Below are positions 38,501 to 49,236 of a DNA stretch of 64,000 bases, piece after piece. How positions within the stretch are numbered: the stretch's first letter is position 1; the number at the start of each line of letters is the position of its first letter. Position numbers and translations under genes: made by a program. Source of the stretch: Pelecanus crispus (taxonomy: Eukaryota > Chordata > Aves > Pelecaniformes > Pelecanidae); assembly GCF_030463565.1 (NCBI RefSeq), contig NC_134643.1, positions 6,804,657 through 6,868,656 of the forward strand, written 5' to 3'. A model generated the notes under the pieces. The model did no database searches, was not told the DNA's origin, and saw only the letters and a program-made list of their open reading frames with translations.

Positions 38501-39929
38501 GGTCTTACTTAAACTGGGAACTGGCTTTCCATGCTGCTATAGGAAATGGAAGAGAATTATATTTATTTATTAGCCTGGAGTCTTTGTCTATATTTTTTTT
38601 TCTCAGATTCATGAACCACAATCTCTAACATCAACATGTTAATATTCTCTTTGTTAAATGAGAATAAAACTGAAGTGTTTCTGTTATCAAATTTAAGTAT
38701 ATAAGATTGCAAACTATACCTTTGGGGCTGAAAAACAAAGGAGAGCATTCAATTAATATTCATATCTAGAAGTTTTACTGCAAGTGTAGATTGTGCTTGA
38801 ATACTTAAGAAGTCATTCAGGAGTGAATCAATACTAATTATTGTAATCAGGAGGGTTAATTAGCTGAAGATGCTGCTGATGGAAAGTTCACTGCTTACAG
38901 CCCTGAAAACACCTAAGTTGATGAAATGTGAAAGCAAGATGTCTAAGAGGACTTTGTATGGAGAGAAAAGCTTGGCTTTCCTTTGGCATTTCAAGAGCCA
39001 GTTGTTCCAAAGGGGAAACATAGCTCGTACTTTGTGTTTTGCATGTTATTAATTCAGGGGGTATTAGAAGATGCAACTAAATCTGTCTTGAAGATATTTT
39101 GTGGTAGTTTCTCATTAAATGCAAGTACCATTTTGGATAACCTGTACTGTCTCTGCAGCATTCATTTGTAGATTACCATAAATTAATATGGATAATCTTA
39201 TGCATTTGAAAGCTTGTTCCAGCACTGTTATTTGGAACATTTTTTTTTTTTTTTTTTTATACCTTTTGTGTGCAGGCATGGGGTCTTTACATGGTGTATG
39301 TACATAAAGTACACATGCTTTGTATCTAATATACAGGTATACATCTCTGTGCATATGTACACACATACACATGTGCGTATAAGTTTAAATACGCTTTCAT
39401 TGCGGGTGTTTATTTCTATGGTCCTGTGCCCTCAAAACTCCCACTCAGTTTCCACCTGCAAAAGGTATTCAACTGCATATAATTCAGAGGACAGTTATTG
39501 AACAAGTAGTTCATGAAAATTAAGTTGGAAGATAAGGAATAAAGACTGAAGAGAAGTGACTGAAGAAAATCCTTTTCTTTTCCCTTAATTAGAGCAGTGT
39601 GTTTCTTAAAGTGAGCATTACTGAATTCAAGCAAAATCTAGCTATACAAAATCTTTTCTCACACGTGAATTGTGAGACGATTTTTTCTTTAATGCTGGTG
39701 TTTTGGTTTTTTTTTTTTTTTCCTCTTTTCCCCTAGTTATAACTATTAAGTTTATAACCAAGACAAATGTCTGGATGTTTATTTGAGCAACACCCCCCTC
39801 CCCTCCCCCCCCCCCCCCCCCCAAAAAACCCCTCACAACCACACACGCACACACTCACATAACCCCCCCGAAGTCAAGTGATGCTTTCAGAAGAAAGAAA
39901 TTCCGTTTCAAAACACATCCTTCTTTGCT
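35592..39929 (+). other. CELF2: CELF2 intron following exon A, first part
   Basis: Non-coding intron sequence starting at the donor GTATGT. It contains an imperfect AC-rich microsatellite (36121-36160), a G12 tract (36453-36464), a T19 tract (39240-39258), a TG/CA-rich patch (39340-39372) and a C18 tract (39805-39822). The part at about 36180-36330 lacks repeats and could be conserved non-coding DNA. No further exon could be identified. Frames such as 38275-38628 have no family match. Confidence 0.6.
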
Positions 39930-40420
39930 CTCTAATGACATTAGAGATTATCACGTGCAGGTGCTATTTATCTTTGCAACTGCTTTCCTATGACTGTTTT
40001 ACTGCTTCCAACACATTTACTTGTATGTCAGCCATAGAAAAGGTAACTGAAAATGGCAGCTGTTGAGAAAGCATGTCGCCATGCCTGGAATGACATGCAT
40101 TAGCAGGGCAGCAGGAGTTGCTGGCTCTACAGCCCATTTCTACTTGACCTGCCGAATGATTGGCTGCCTGGGATGGTGATGAATCACTGGAGTTTATGAA
40201 ACAGGACTGCTGGCATCCTCTCAGAGGAAATAAAAACGGGATTTTTTTTTTTTTTTTTTTTATATTCCTCTAACACTCTTGCTGTGGAAAAAAGCTTTTT
40301 TTTTGTTTCGCTTTGCTTTTGTGTTATTTCACTCTGCAGCGGAAGTAAATGTGTCAATTAAAGTCGCTTTAATCCTGTTCTTGGCAAGTTAATAATGTAC
40401 AAGTTTCACTATCTTTATGG
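39930..40420. promoter_or_regulatory. Candidate conserved non-coding block in CELF2 intron (texture only)
   Basis: Complex, mostly repeat-free sequence with enhancer-like texture, for example GAATGACATGCATTAGC near 40090 and TGTGTCAATTAAAGTCGC near 40350. It is interrupted by a T20 tract (40242-40261). Called on composition and motif texture only; conservation was not measured. Confidence 0.25.
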
Positions 40421-42604
40421 GATGGAAGGGGGCAGGAATTTTCCTAAATTTTGTGTAAATCTTGATCCGGACCCTGATTTTCTCATCTCTCACTCCAGTC
40501 GTGAGACTGAGATAGCATAACTGGTAATCAGCTCGAGCAGGATGTAAAAAGGTTTTTAGCTGTTCTCACACACAACTTTATTTTCTCTGCTAGTCTAAGG
40601 ATCAGTGACCATTTCGTGGGCTAATATCAGACAGATCCATCTTCGGGGTTTCTGAACTAATGGCTAAATTGACATTTCTGGAAAGCATCGACTCCCAGAT
40701 TTGCACTCAGTTTCTAGGTGGTTCGTGAAATTATATTATGCATTAAGACCACATTATTGGATTAGGCTCTTATGAGTCAGTGCTTGTAGGAAAGTACCGT
40801 AGGTCTGTAAACCTGCCAGTGCACTGACAAGACTGACACAGTGTGGATCACAAGCTGCCCTGCAAAATGCAGCCAAGTAAAAATGATCCTTCTATTTCAA
40901 TTAAAATACCCCAAATTGTGTTTGGGGATGGGGAAGGGAGAGAATTACTTGCTTTTCTCTCCATGTAGCGTACTCAGTGGCTGATGTGTTAGACTGTGTC
41001 CCTTATTTGGATAGAATAACCTAATTTTAAGTTAACTCTCTCTGATTCAAAGCAATAGGGTTACCAATAAAATTGCTTAGGAAGTTTTAAATATGGCACT
41101 TCTACGAAGATAATGCTTTCTGCCATTAGATTAGAGAGGGTTTTTCTCGAGTCTTACGCTTTCCTGCCTAACCTTTTTCTCCACTAGTTTTGAAAAGCAA
41201 TTTGCATGCTCACATATGCTATTAGACTTTTTCACCTTCCTCCAAATAATTCAGCAGTGGCTGCTGCTGGATGCTGGAGAGGCTGCAGCACTCCTGTTCT
41301 TTAAGGCACAGCTTTCTGATGTCCCTTGCCAGGCTTCTGAAATAGAGGAGGACAAACTTTTACCAGCTAGAGGGGCGGCACGGGGAACTGTTGCTTCTGC
41401 CCTTCGGTGTGCGAGGGGTAAATGCTGTCCTTGTTCTGGAGTTCCCATGGCAGCAAATCAGCAGGTCATCTTCACGAATAGCCTTTGAGGATGCCAGACA
41501 ACAGTCTGTCACCGGGAGGAAGACAGAGCAGAGGGGTGGAGGGGGAAAAAACCTGCTAGAAAATCAGAGAGAGGGTATGGGAATTTACTATCCCTTTTAG
41601 ACAAATAGAGGAGTGAAGAGAAAAGCAAGGGCACCCGAACATAGATCATCTGGAAATTGAACCTTGCAAGTGTAGATAGCTGTGGATGATACGATAGCTG
41701 TGCTACAGAGTGAATTTAAGATTCAAATCCTGCACCTGCTCTCCCTGGAAGCTGCAGGTCAGCATCTGAAGAATTGAGGCCCTCTGGAAAGGAAACGGTG
41801 AATTATCAGAAAACTTAAATTCTTAGAGACTCGATTTTCAACTGTAACAACCTCATGGTTTCATTTTCCTTCTCTTCTGCCTAAAAATGATCTATTTTCA
41901 GCTAAACTGTGAGGAAGAAGCTCACTCTAAAGCTTGAGAATTTGCCTGCATCATTTCAGCCCACATTTAATTTTAATGAGCGTTATATAACCCCCTTTAA
42001 AAATAACAAAACACTAACAGAACTGCATCGGCAACATCAGGTGTTCTGCAGTGCTGCTCCAGTGAATCATATGGAGATATGTCTGTGCGCAGCTGATGAA
42101 CATACATTTAACTCAGTTAACCCCCACCCCCCGAATATAGCAACCCAAAGTGACCAAAATTTTTCCTAAAGAGTCGTTCTCACAAAAGGATGCCAAACTA
42201 GATGCCTGTCCTAGGAACCTCACGTTTTCAGCATTTTCCCCTTGCAAAATTGTGTTACCAATGGGTTGGGTTTTTTTTTACAGTTGCAGATGAATTATTG
42301 TGACTCTACTGAAGTGAAACATTCTATGTTGAAAACTAAGTTGGTTTAATGTTTTGCTTTAGGAAGGCAGGCAATGTTCCTATTTGTTGTACTGAGCCCC
42401 AAATCTCCGAAATTGTGAAGAGCAGCCCGTTTAACAGGCAGTTCTGGGAGTCATAACCATATGACTTCATCAGCCTTCCTTTCAGGGGGAGAACTTGGGG
42501 GAAAAATTGAATCAGTGATTTTGAGCCTGTTAAACACCTTGGTTCGGGTGCAGTCCTTAACTTTAGGAAGTCCCTCAGACACTGGTTGCTGGAAGGTGGG
42601 AAGG
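40421..42604 (+). other. CELF2: CELF2 intron, no exon seen
   Basis: Non-coding. The 90-codon frame at 41216-41488 and its antisense shadow have no family match or flanking acceptor/donor pair that I could support. No repeat family recognised. Confidence 0.55.
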
Positions 42605-42735
42605 ACTTGATTTTAGTCTAGTCTACCCTTGATTGGCTTAGAGTAGACTTGGTAGTGTCGGTTAATGGTTGGACTGGATGATCTTAAAGGTCTTTTCCAA
42701 CCTAAACGATTCTATGATTCTATGATCACAGTGCA
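42605..42735 (+). mobile_element. CR1 LINE 3' end fragment (bird type)
   Basis: 5'-truncated CR1 in the same orientation as CELF2. The words TAGTCTAGTCTACCCTTGAT, GGTTGGACTGGATGATCTTA and TTTTCCAACCTAAACGATTC lead to the terminal ATTCTATG repeats. It matches, in opposite orientation, the tail of the element at 63.2-63.6 kb, so both belong to one subfamily. No coding capacity remains. Confidence 0.93.
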
Positions 42736-42744
42736 CTTGCCATA

Positions 42745-42842
42745 CTCACGCTCCTTCTCTTTGCATCCATTGCAAGCCATTACCAGTGGCAGGGTCAGGG
42801 ACTAGATGGACCTTTTGATCTGACCTATGTGGCAATTCTTAC
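42745..42842 (+). mobile_element. Older CR1-related 3' end relic
   Basis: The segment ends GGGACTAGATGGACC, then TTTTGATCTGACC and TATGTGGCAATTCTTA. That order is characteristic of the 3' end of an older CR1-type LINE widespread in reptiles and birds (GGGCTAGATGGACC..GGTCTGACCCAGTATGGC..TTCTTATG). It lies directly downstream of the younger CR1 tail. Diverged, non-coding. Confidence 0.7.
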
Positions 42843-42853
42843 ACTGTGTATTT

Positions 42854-42877
42854 GGGGGGGGGGGGGGGGGGGGGGGG
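42854..42877. repeat. G24 homopolymer
   Basis: Uninterrupted run of 24 guanines, starting 12 bases after the old CR1 3' end. Such a run can form G-quadruplexes and is prone to length error in sequencing, so the exact count should be treated cautiously. Confidence 0.9.
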
Positions 42878-44269
42878 AAATGCCAAACCAGGCATGGTGC
42901 AGTTTTCTGCCTGTCTGAATGCCTTACAGTTACTGCAGGAGCCTTTTCTTTCCCTCCTTCATGTCTGAGGTTTAATGGATTCTGTCTGCGGGAAATAATG
43001 ATGTCAAACAAAGATAGTTACTTTACATATTATCAGGGTGATTGTTTGTTATTTTTGAGGACTGAGATGTATGCTAGGCACTTCACGAACAAATGAAAAA
43101 AAGACCTGTGAAATTTCCTGCCTTAAATATGTTAGAATTTGAGTATAAGGTGAGATCAAATTGTTTGCAGTGAAAAAGAAAGAAAAATACGTGGTAGAAG
43201 TGAACGAGAAGGGAAGATGGTGGTTAACGTTACGAAGAACCTGCAGTTAGTCAGAAGTGCAGTAGGTGAATTTAGACATTGTAATACCCCTGCGGACTCT
43301 TTACATTTTGTTTTTAAAAATGAGTCTACTTTTGGCTTCCTGTCTCTTTTCATGTCACTTACCCAACCTCTTGCCTTGCTGATGCCACATTAGAACTTCA
43401 CCCTTGCCTTTGCCCATTGCTTTTGGAGTTGAAGCTGCCCTCCAGCATCACCTCCAGATCCAGCCTTTTGCTGTGTTCAGCCCATCCTCACCATTGCTTC
43501 CCCGATCCTGCACACCTCACAGTAACCAGCCTCCCTACTGGGCAAAATTCTTCAGAAATCTCAAATTTGTATAAAACGAGGGAGGTTTTTGTGTCTCCTA
43601 GTAGCTGTTCCTGTGGGGTTGGGAGAGGAGTGGGGAGGGGAGGAGGTTTTTTTGTTACGGTGGGCTTTTTCCCCTGCCCTGTGAAGGCATAAGCGGGGCT
43701 CTTGCACATTATGAGAATGGAGCAACACAGACAAGAGCACCAGATGTTTGATTCATCCTATCCTAGTTAATACAAGATTATTCTTTTTCACGTGAAGATA
43801 GTATCATAGCCAAATCCAACAATATTGAGTTCCCTCTTCCTGGGTTGTTTGGAAAGGTGGGGTTTTGACCATAAATAATATGCCTGCTGTCTAGCAGGAA
43901 AACAGGTCTACCCAGTGCATGCAGTGCCCCAGTTTCTCTCCTGGTTGGGTAGTGGTTGTTGATGGAATCAGTCAGCGGGTGAGAAGATAAGGTAGTTCAT
44001 AAAAAAGAAGGGGGAAAAAAAAACAAAAAGGAAAAAAGAGGAAAAAAGGAAAAAAAAAACCAGCCGATGCTTGTTGTCAAGTTGAGATAGGACTGAGCTG
44101 ACAAAAGCCTTGGTCTTGTGTCTATATGCATAAGGCACTACACAAAGGCAACATCTACAGATCAATAGTGATGCTCTTCAATAGGGCTGTAAATAAATAA
44201 CAGGACGGTGAGACTCGGTCTTGCAAATATTTACTTGTTACTACTTTACTTTAGTATTTGCTAAATAGA
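42878..44269 (+). other. CELF2: CELF2 intron, no exon seen
   Basis: Non-coding. Contains a G-rich patch at about 43617-43648 and an A-rich purine tract at 44008-44060. No recognisable gene or repeat family. Confidence 0.55.
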
Positions 44270-44355
44270 GTGCTGAGTGCCATGGATAGCCCAACTGGAG
44301 CAGATGGTACTGGGCAGCTCCTGCTCAGCACCAGCACTATGCAGGATTGGGCCTG
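44270..44355. repeat. Probable ancient palindromic interspersed relic
   Basis: GTGCTGAG (44270-44277) and CTCAGCAC (44324-44331) are perfect complements, with an inner CCCA/TGGG pairing (44290-44293 / 44311-44314). They are followed by TATGCAGGATTGGGCC. This layout resembles an old palindromic element of amniotes whose end reads GCTCAGCACC...GCAGGATCAGGCC. Family assignment is from memory of the wording and uncertain. Confidence 0.4.
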
Positions 44356-44859
44356 GGGGTCACGAATGACCATGCCAAGTATTTGCACGCTATTAACAAA
44401 GTAGGGTGTTCCTCCAAATAAAAGGTGTTTCCTGAAAGCCCTCCATCACATGTAGCATCTGCCTTCTGCCATAAAATCTTGCCTAATTTTTTTCGGAAAG
44501 ATTGAGTTATTACCCGCAAAATGGAACAAAGGCCTTATACCCACAGTGGGATGAAATCACCTCTTCAGTGGTATAAAATAGGAAGGAAAAAAAAAAAAAA
44601 AGAAGTGAGTGGGAAGTTTTACTATAGCAACCAAGTTTACATAATATCAATGTGCTTCAAGTGAAAGCTCTAGAAATGCTTAATTTGAGGTACCTTTTCA
44701 CAGGGCTAATTTTAAATGACGTTTATTTCTGAAAATTACTGATTAGCTACAATAGCCTACAGAAGTGTGTGGGGAACCTCACAAGTGGCTAAGATTTGAA
44801 TACTTAAAATTCATTGATCAGCTTTAACCAATAATTTAATTTTCTTTTAAAAAGGCTTT
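44356..44859 (+). other. CELF2: CELF2 intron, nothing recognised
   Basis: AT-rich non-coding DNA with an A tract at about 44587-44600. No gene or repeat family seen. Confidence 0.55.
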
Positions 44860-45620
44860 TGGTTATATGCAAATTGTTTTATTTCTCAAAATAAGACGAA
44901 GGGAAGACTGTTGCGTGTTTGGTTTCGTAAATAAAAAATCCTTACTGAAAGGTTAAGGCTTCATAATGCAAAACTTTATTCCAACGTTAGATCTGACTGG
45001 CAAAGACGGATTTGTTACAAATAATCAGTATCTTCACAAATGGTAAAACGGTGCAGAATCAGGTGCGTTACTTTTTGTCGCTCACAGAAACGCACTACTT
45101 TTTGCTTTAATTGTTTACAGCTTTTTCACCATTCTTTAACTCTGCTAAAATGCTTTGTGTAACTTGTGCTCGTGAGCTTTGCTTTTCTTTTTTTTCTTCC
45201 CCCCCCCCCCCCCGCCCTTTCTTGTCCCTCCAGAAGTCTGCTAATAAAAGTTAAGCTGATGGGCTTCCTCGCTCCCTTATCGGCAGGTAGGCTCACGTCC
45301 CGCCGCACAAACCAAAATGATGTATTTTCTGCTATTAGCCATGCTGCTACTTCCAGACTCATGGTTTGCCTGGAAGGTTATTTCTTTGTGAAAGATAGCG
45401 AACACCTTATTTGCATTCACCAGCGCTATCTGGACCAGATTTCTTTTTCCCCTCGCATTAGTGGAAGATCCTGAGCGATTCCACTGGAGTCATTTGAGCC
45501 CGCTCCAAATTTACACCACCGTCGCTGAGCTCGGCTTCTGCCGCCCCTGTTAGAAACTCGCTTTGATGCCAGAGATAAGCTGAATCCCGAGCATGTTCAT
45601 TGGCTTAGGGGGGAATAAAG
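44860..45620. promoter_or_regulatory. Candidate conserved regulatory block upstream of exon B (texture only)
   Basis: CpG-retaining, complex sequence with factor-like words, including a consensus octamer ATTTGCAT (45409-45416) in a stretch resembling known developmental enhancers. It is interrupted by a C15 tract (45199-45213). Open frames on both strands here (102 and 78 codons) are unlikely to be genes. It lies 3.6-4.4 kb upstream of the exon B start. No alignment was available. Confidence 0.3.
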
Positions 45621-46319
45621 CAGAGGATTTGAACTCTCTTCATACTGCCTTGCAGGCTTGGGAGAGAGTGAAGTCATTCGGAAACTTTCCCTTGAAGTGC
45701 TTCCAACAGTAGCATTTCCTTGGCCCAGTACTGGGGGGCAAGTTGATTAAAAGAATGGCAATTAAGGAAAGGGTGAGGAGGGGGTCCGGAGAGGGGACGT
45801 GATGTAAGCTCCACGCTGGATTTGGCTGCAGGATCTGGAAGGGAAGGGGGTGTCTGCTCTCTTTTGTCACTCGCTGAATGAAAGCCATGGGCAGTGATGT
45901 CAGAGTGAGCTCATACGCTTGACATCAGTGCGCCACTCAACCCCTGTCTTTCTCCAGCTGAACTTTTTGTGGGGGTGGTTTTTTTTTTTTTTTTTTCTCT
46001 GAAGAGGTGTTCGCTTTTCAAAGGTTGAGTTGTTTGGAGAGATTGTGTTTGAAAAGCTGCTTGAACGGTGACTAATCTGCAAACGTGAGGTGGAACTGCT
46101 TCATCTGCCCAGCTTAAACGTACGGAGAAACCGAGGCACAAAGAGTAAATGATGCGACTGCGGGGGCAAGCGGGGTCTGGGCCTCTGAAATGAGGGGAGG
46201 ATGGGCAGGAGGCAACATTGTAGCTGGAATAGGATTAAAGCCCAAGAATTGCTGATTCCAAATTCTAGGTTCCTTCCTCAAAACTGCCATATGCTCCACC
46301 AGCTGAAAAAGCTTAATAT
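45621..46319 (+). other. Non-coding sequence with a possible MIR relic
   Basis: At about 46121-46165 the + strand reads ACGGAGAAACCGAGGCACAA then AGAGTAAATGATGCGACTG. This resembles the complement of a MIR core (GGGAAACTGAGGCACAGAGAGG...GACTTGCCC) but is short and uncertain. A T22 tract lies at about 45979-45998. No gene seen. Confidence 0.45.
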
Positions 46320-46720
46320 CGGTGGGCAGTGATAGCGCAGCAATAATGCAGCTCCTCTAAGCCGGTGTTTACATCTATTGTCTGATTTATGCCCTGAAAA
46401 TTAATGCAGCCTCATTTGCCATTCCCCCTCCCCATTTCCCTCTGTACTATAGTAACGGACCAAAGCTTCCATTTTGTCCTTCATTTTTAATAAAAGTTGC
46501 TATTTTGCGCCCATGTGCCAGTCAAGAAACTGGTATTAATGTTACAAATAACAGAGCTGAGCCTGCAACTGTGAAACATTCAGAGGCGGGTTTTTTGTTT
46601 CGATTCTTCGCCACTTACCCTCTGCATTCGAGAATTAATTCATACACAGACGCTACATAATTTATGTTTGAGAACCAAATTATTTGAATGCAGTTTCTCC
46701 CTATAAGCTCTCCTTGAGTC
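46320..46720. promoter_or_regulatory. Candidate conserved non-coding block (texture only)
   Basis: Repeat-free, with homeodomain-like words embedded in complex sequence, for example AAAATTAATGCAGCCTC near 46397 and GAATTAATTCATACAC near 46630. It has the look of a conserved element 2.5-3 kb upstream of the CpG-island promoter. Inference only. Confidence 0.28.
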
Positions 46721-48200
46721 GTATCTCAGTATCTTTTACAGAGAGGGTTTCTTTTTGCATTTGACCCTGTTCCTGCCTCTAACTTTTAAATGGCAAAAGC
46801 AAATGTGCTTTGAAAAGTGTGTTACACTGTAGTTGTTAAATAAGGCAATAACCTATGCACTTGTAATGCTTTCTCTATGACCTACTTACATACTACTTCA
46901 CCCTCCTTATAGTATGATTAAAAGCTGCTTTGAATCCACTATTCCCTCAAGGGATTTGAGGCTAGAATTTAACAAACTGCTGAGAAGGCTTAAGTCAGTA
47001 AGAGGGCTTCCCTACAGCTTCTTCCAGCTAATTCACATGTAATTAAAAGGAAAATAAATATTTCAAAAGAACATACGTTTTAATGAAGCATTTTTAAGCA
47101 CTTACACCTTGTGAAATGGGGCAAATTTATAAGGATCTCACTATCCTATATGCAGATTTTAAGCAAAATTATTTGTGATTCTCGCCTCCTCCCCCCTTTG
47201 CATCCTGTGCAAAGCATGGATTTGCTTTTCAGTCAGCGGCAGTGGGACTGTGGTCCTTAAAAGCGACGGGCTGGTGAGACTGAAGTCCCTTAGATTTAGC
47301 ATGTACCAAAAAAATGATGATGACGAGGTACAGATCCTGCCGCGCAGGGTGAAGTGGGCGTGGAGACTTCTTAAAAGAATATCTTCATCCTCACTGAGCT
47401 GCCTGTATTTCTTCTGAGCTAAAACCTGCCCCTTCTGCAGTGGCAAGATTTTGAAATTGAAAGTTAATCCAACTCTGCTCTGGGCTGGATTAACCACCAT
47501 GGAGGCCTCAGGTCAAAACCCAGGTGGCTGCATCCAGCTGGAGAAAGTTGTGCTGCTTTCTCCTTTTATTTCAACTTTGCACTTTTATCCGCTGTAATAC
47601 GCTGCGATGGATGGGTGGTGCAGAGGAATTGTCGTTAATTTAGTAAAGAGGAGCCGTAGCTTTGCTTTGTGCATTTCTGTGTAGATGTTTAGGTGCCATG
47701 GTGATGAGGACAGTATGTGAACATATAGAAGAGAGCAGATTACTAACGCTATAGATATCCGTTCAGGATTGCAGCTGTCCTACGGGGATTACGCTGAGGG
47801 CCAAGTGAACCTTTTCTTTCTTTAGACTTGCAAAGTAGGCAAAAATTTTAGCAGCCTGAGGGGTTTTTCTTCCTTTTAACTGTTTAAAATGGAAAAGTCC
47901 TTTCGTGCAATAAACCGGACTCTGAAAATTCGCCTGGTCTGGGTTTTAATTTTCAAACCGACGTGGGTCAAAATTTAAATAAAACTTGGCCTGACTGACA
48001 GCGTGTTTGTTTATCGGTCGATTTCATTTTCTGTTGGAGTACTCTCTGAAAAGTTTAAAGCGTAGTAGTTTTTAATTCGCCTTTGTTACTTTTTTCGCGT
48101 GTTGATTATCCAGAACAAATTATAAAGCCCGGAGAGAGATTGGGAAGGAGAAGCGCACGGGATGCAGGCACGTTGCGTCTGTCTGGACCGCCCGGGCATC
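46721..48200 (+). other. Non-coding flank of the CpG island
   Basis: AT-rich to moderate-GC DNA leading into the CpG island. The frames at 47159-47500 overlap on opposite strands and have no family match. No exon identified. Confidence 0.55.
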
Positions 48201-48563
48201 TTCATAAAGAAGTTGATATTCTTTTGCCCGGAGCTGCTTTGTGTTGAAGCAGGTCGGTTCCGGAGGTGCAGAGGGAAACGTGCCCCCGTTTTGCGGGGGC
48301 GGCGTGGCGGGGGAAGGGGCCGTGCGGACAGGGTCGCCGCTGGTCTCCGGCGAGCCGGGGACAGCACTCGGAGCGAGCGGCAGGAATGCCAGCCGGGCGA
48401 GCCCGCAGCGAGCAGCCTGCCTGAACGCTCCCAGTGCTCCCAGTTTGGCAGCGCCGGCTGCGCCTTCCCACCGTACTGGGCAGAGCCGGCTCCGTGCCAG
48501 CCGCTCGCGCGTGTGCCGGGGGAAATGCGGGGGGGCTCCGCCGGCGGCCGCTGGCTCGGCGGG

Positions 48564-48735
48564 GCGAGGACCCCCCTTGGCGGCGGGGCGAGGTGCCCCC
48601 CCTTGGCGGCGAGGTCCCCCCTTGGCGGCGGGGTCCCCCCTTGGCGGCGGCCCCCCCCCCCCCTTGACGGCGAGGTCCCCCCTTGGCGGGGGTTCCCCCT
48701 TGGCTGGGGGGTTCCCCCCCTTGGCGGCGGGTGCG
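48564..48735. repeat. GC-rich minisatellite, about 8 units of ~20 bp
   Basis: Eight imperfect units built on CCCCCCTTGGCGGCG (often preceded by GAGGT or GGGT) repeat mainly at 19-20-bp spacing, with variation such as TTGACGG and a C13 run at 48651-48663. The complementary strand carries regularly spaced G6-type runs, so quadruplex or i-motif structures are possible. It lies about 0.5-0.7 kb upstream of the exon B start codon, inside the island. Confidence 0.9.
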
Positions 48736-48987
48736 CAGCCCGGGCGGCAGCGCGGGGCAGGGGAGCGCTGCTGAGGCGGGGGGGGGGCTCGGCGGGCTCT
48801 CGCCTTCCTCCCGCCCTCCTCAAAGTTCGGCCGGGCGCTGCCCGCGGGCCGGGCCATGCCGCGGCCCCCCCCGGCGCAGGGAGCCCGGGCGGCGCGGCCC
48901 CCGCCCCCCGCCGGCGGGGCTGGGCCTCTCCCGGGGCGGCGGGCCCCGCCGGGGGCGCAGGGGTTAACGGGGAGCCGCAGCGGGGAG

Positions 48988-49236
48988 ATGGCTCCGCCTC
49001 CCCGCTCAGCACCTGGCGCTCCACCGACGGTTGCCTCAGCAGTCGATTTCGGAGGGGATTGGCGGAAAAAAGCAAGAGGGGGAGAGAAATGTGACAAGTG
49101 CCCGGGGCTGGCGGCTGCCGCGGGGAGGCCTCCGCACCTGTGCCTGCCTCTCCGCCGCCCGGCGCAGTTGTGGGATCCGCCGCGCCGCGCCGCATCCTCC
49201 CTCCAGCCCGCCGCGGGCCCCCGGCGCCCAGCATGA
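48988..49236 (+). other. Candidate upstream ORF overlapping the CELF2 exon B start (ATGA)
   Basis: ATG at 48988 has a good context (G at -3, G at +4) and opens an 82-codon frame. Its TGA stop (49234-49236) overlaps the CELF2 start codon (49233-49235) as ATGA. If the leader includes 48988, ribosomes translating it would terminate exactly on the main start, a layout that can allow reinitiation or repress the main ORF. The peptide is proline/alanine-rich and matches no family, so any role would lie in regulation. It depends on an unknown transcription start. Confidence 0.35.
49089..49094 (+). promoter_or_regulatory. Minimal start-stop upstream ORF (ATG-TGA)
   Basis: ATG (49089-49091) is followed immediately by TGA (49092-49094), 138 bases upstream of and in frame with the CELF2 exon B start. 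The ATG has G at -3. Start-stop elements are known to stall ribosomes in leaders. The same TGA closes the main frame upstream, which confirms the chosen ATG at 49233 as the first in-frame start. Confidence 0.45.

Noticed and set aside
45166-45474. 102-codon + strand frame with a hydrophobic start resembling a signal peptide
   Set aside because: The hydrophobic start comes from a T-rich/C15 simple tract; there is no family match, and an antisense frame is open across the same DNA.
49098-49232. 45-codon in-frame extension upstream of MTSSFKL from a GTG
   Set aside because: No ATG in the extension, a stop directly upstream at 49092, and the known isoform begins at MTSSFKL with a good start context.
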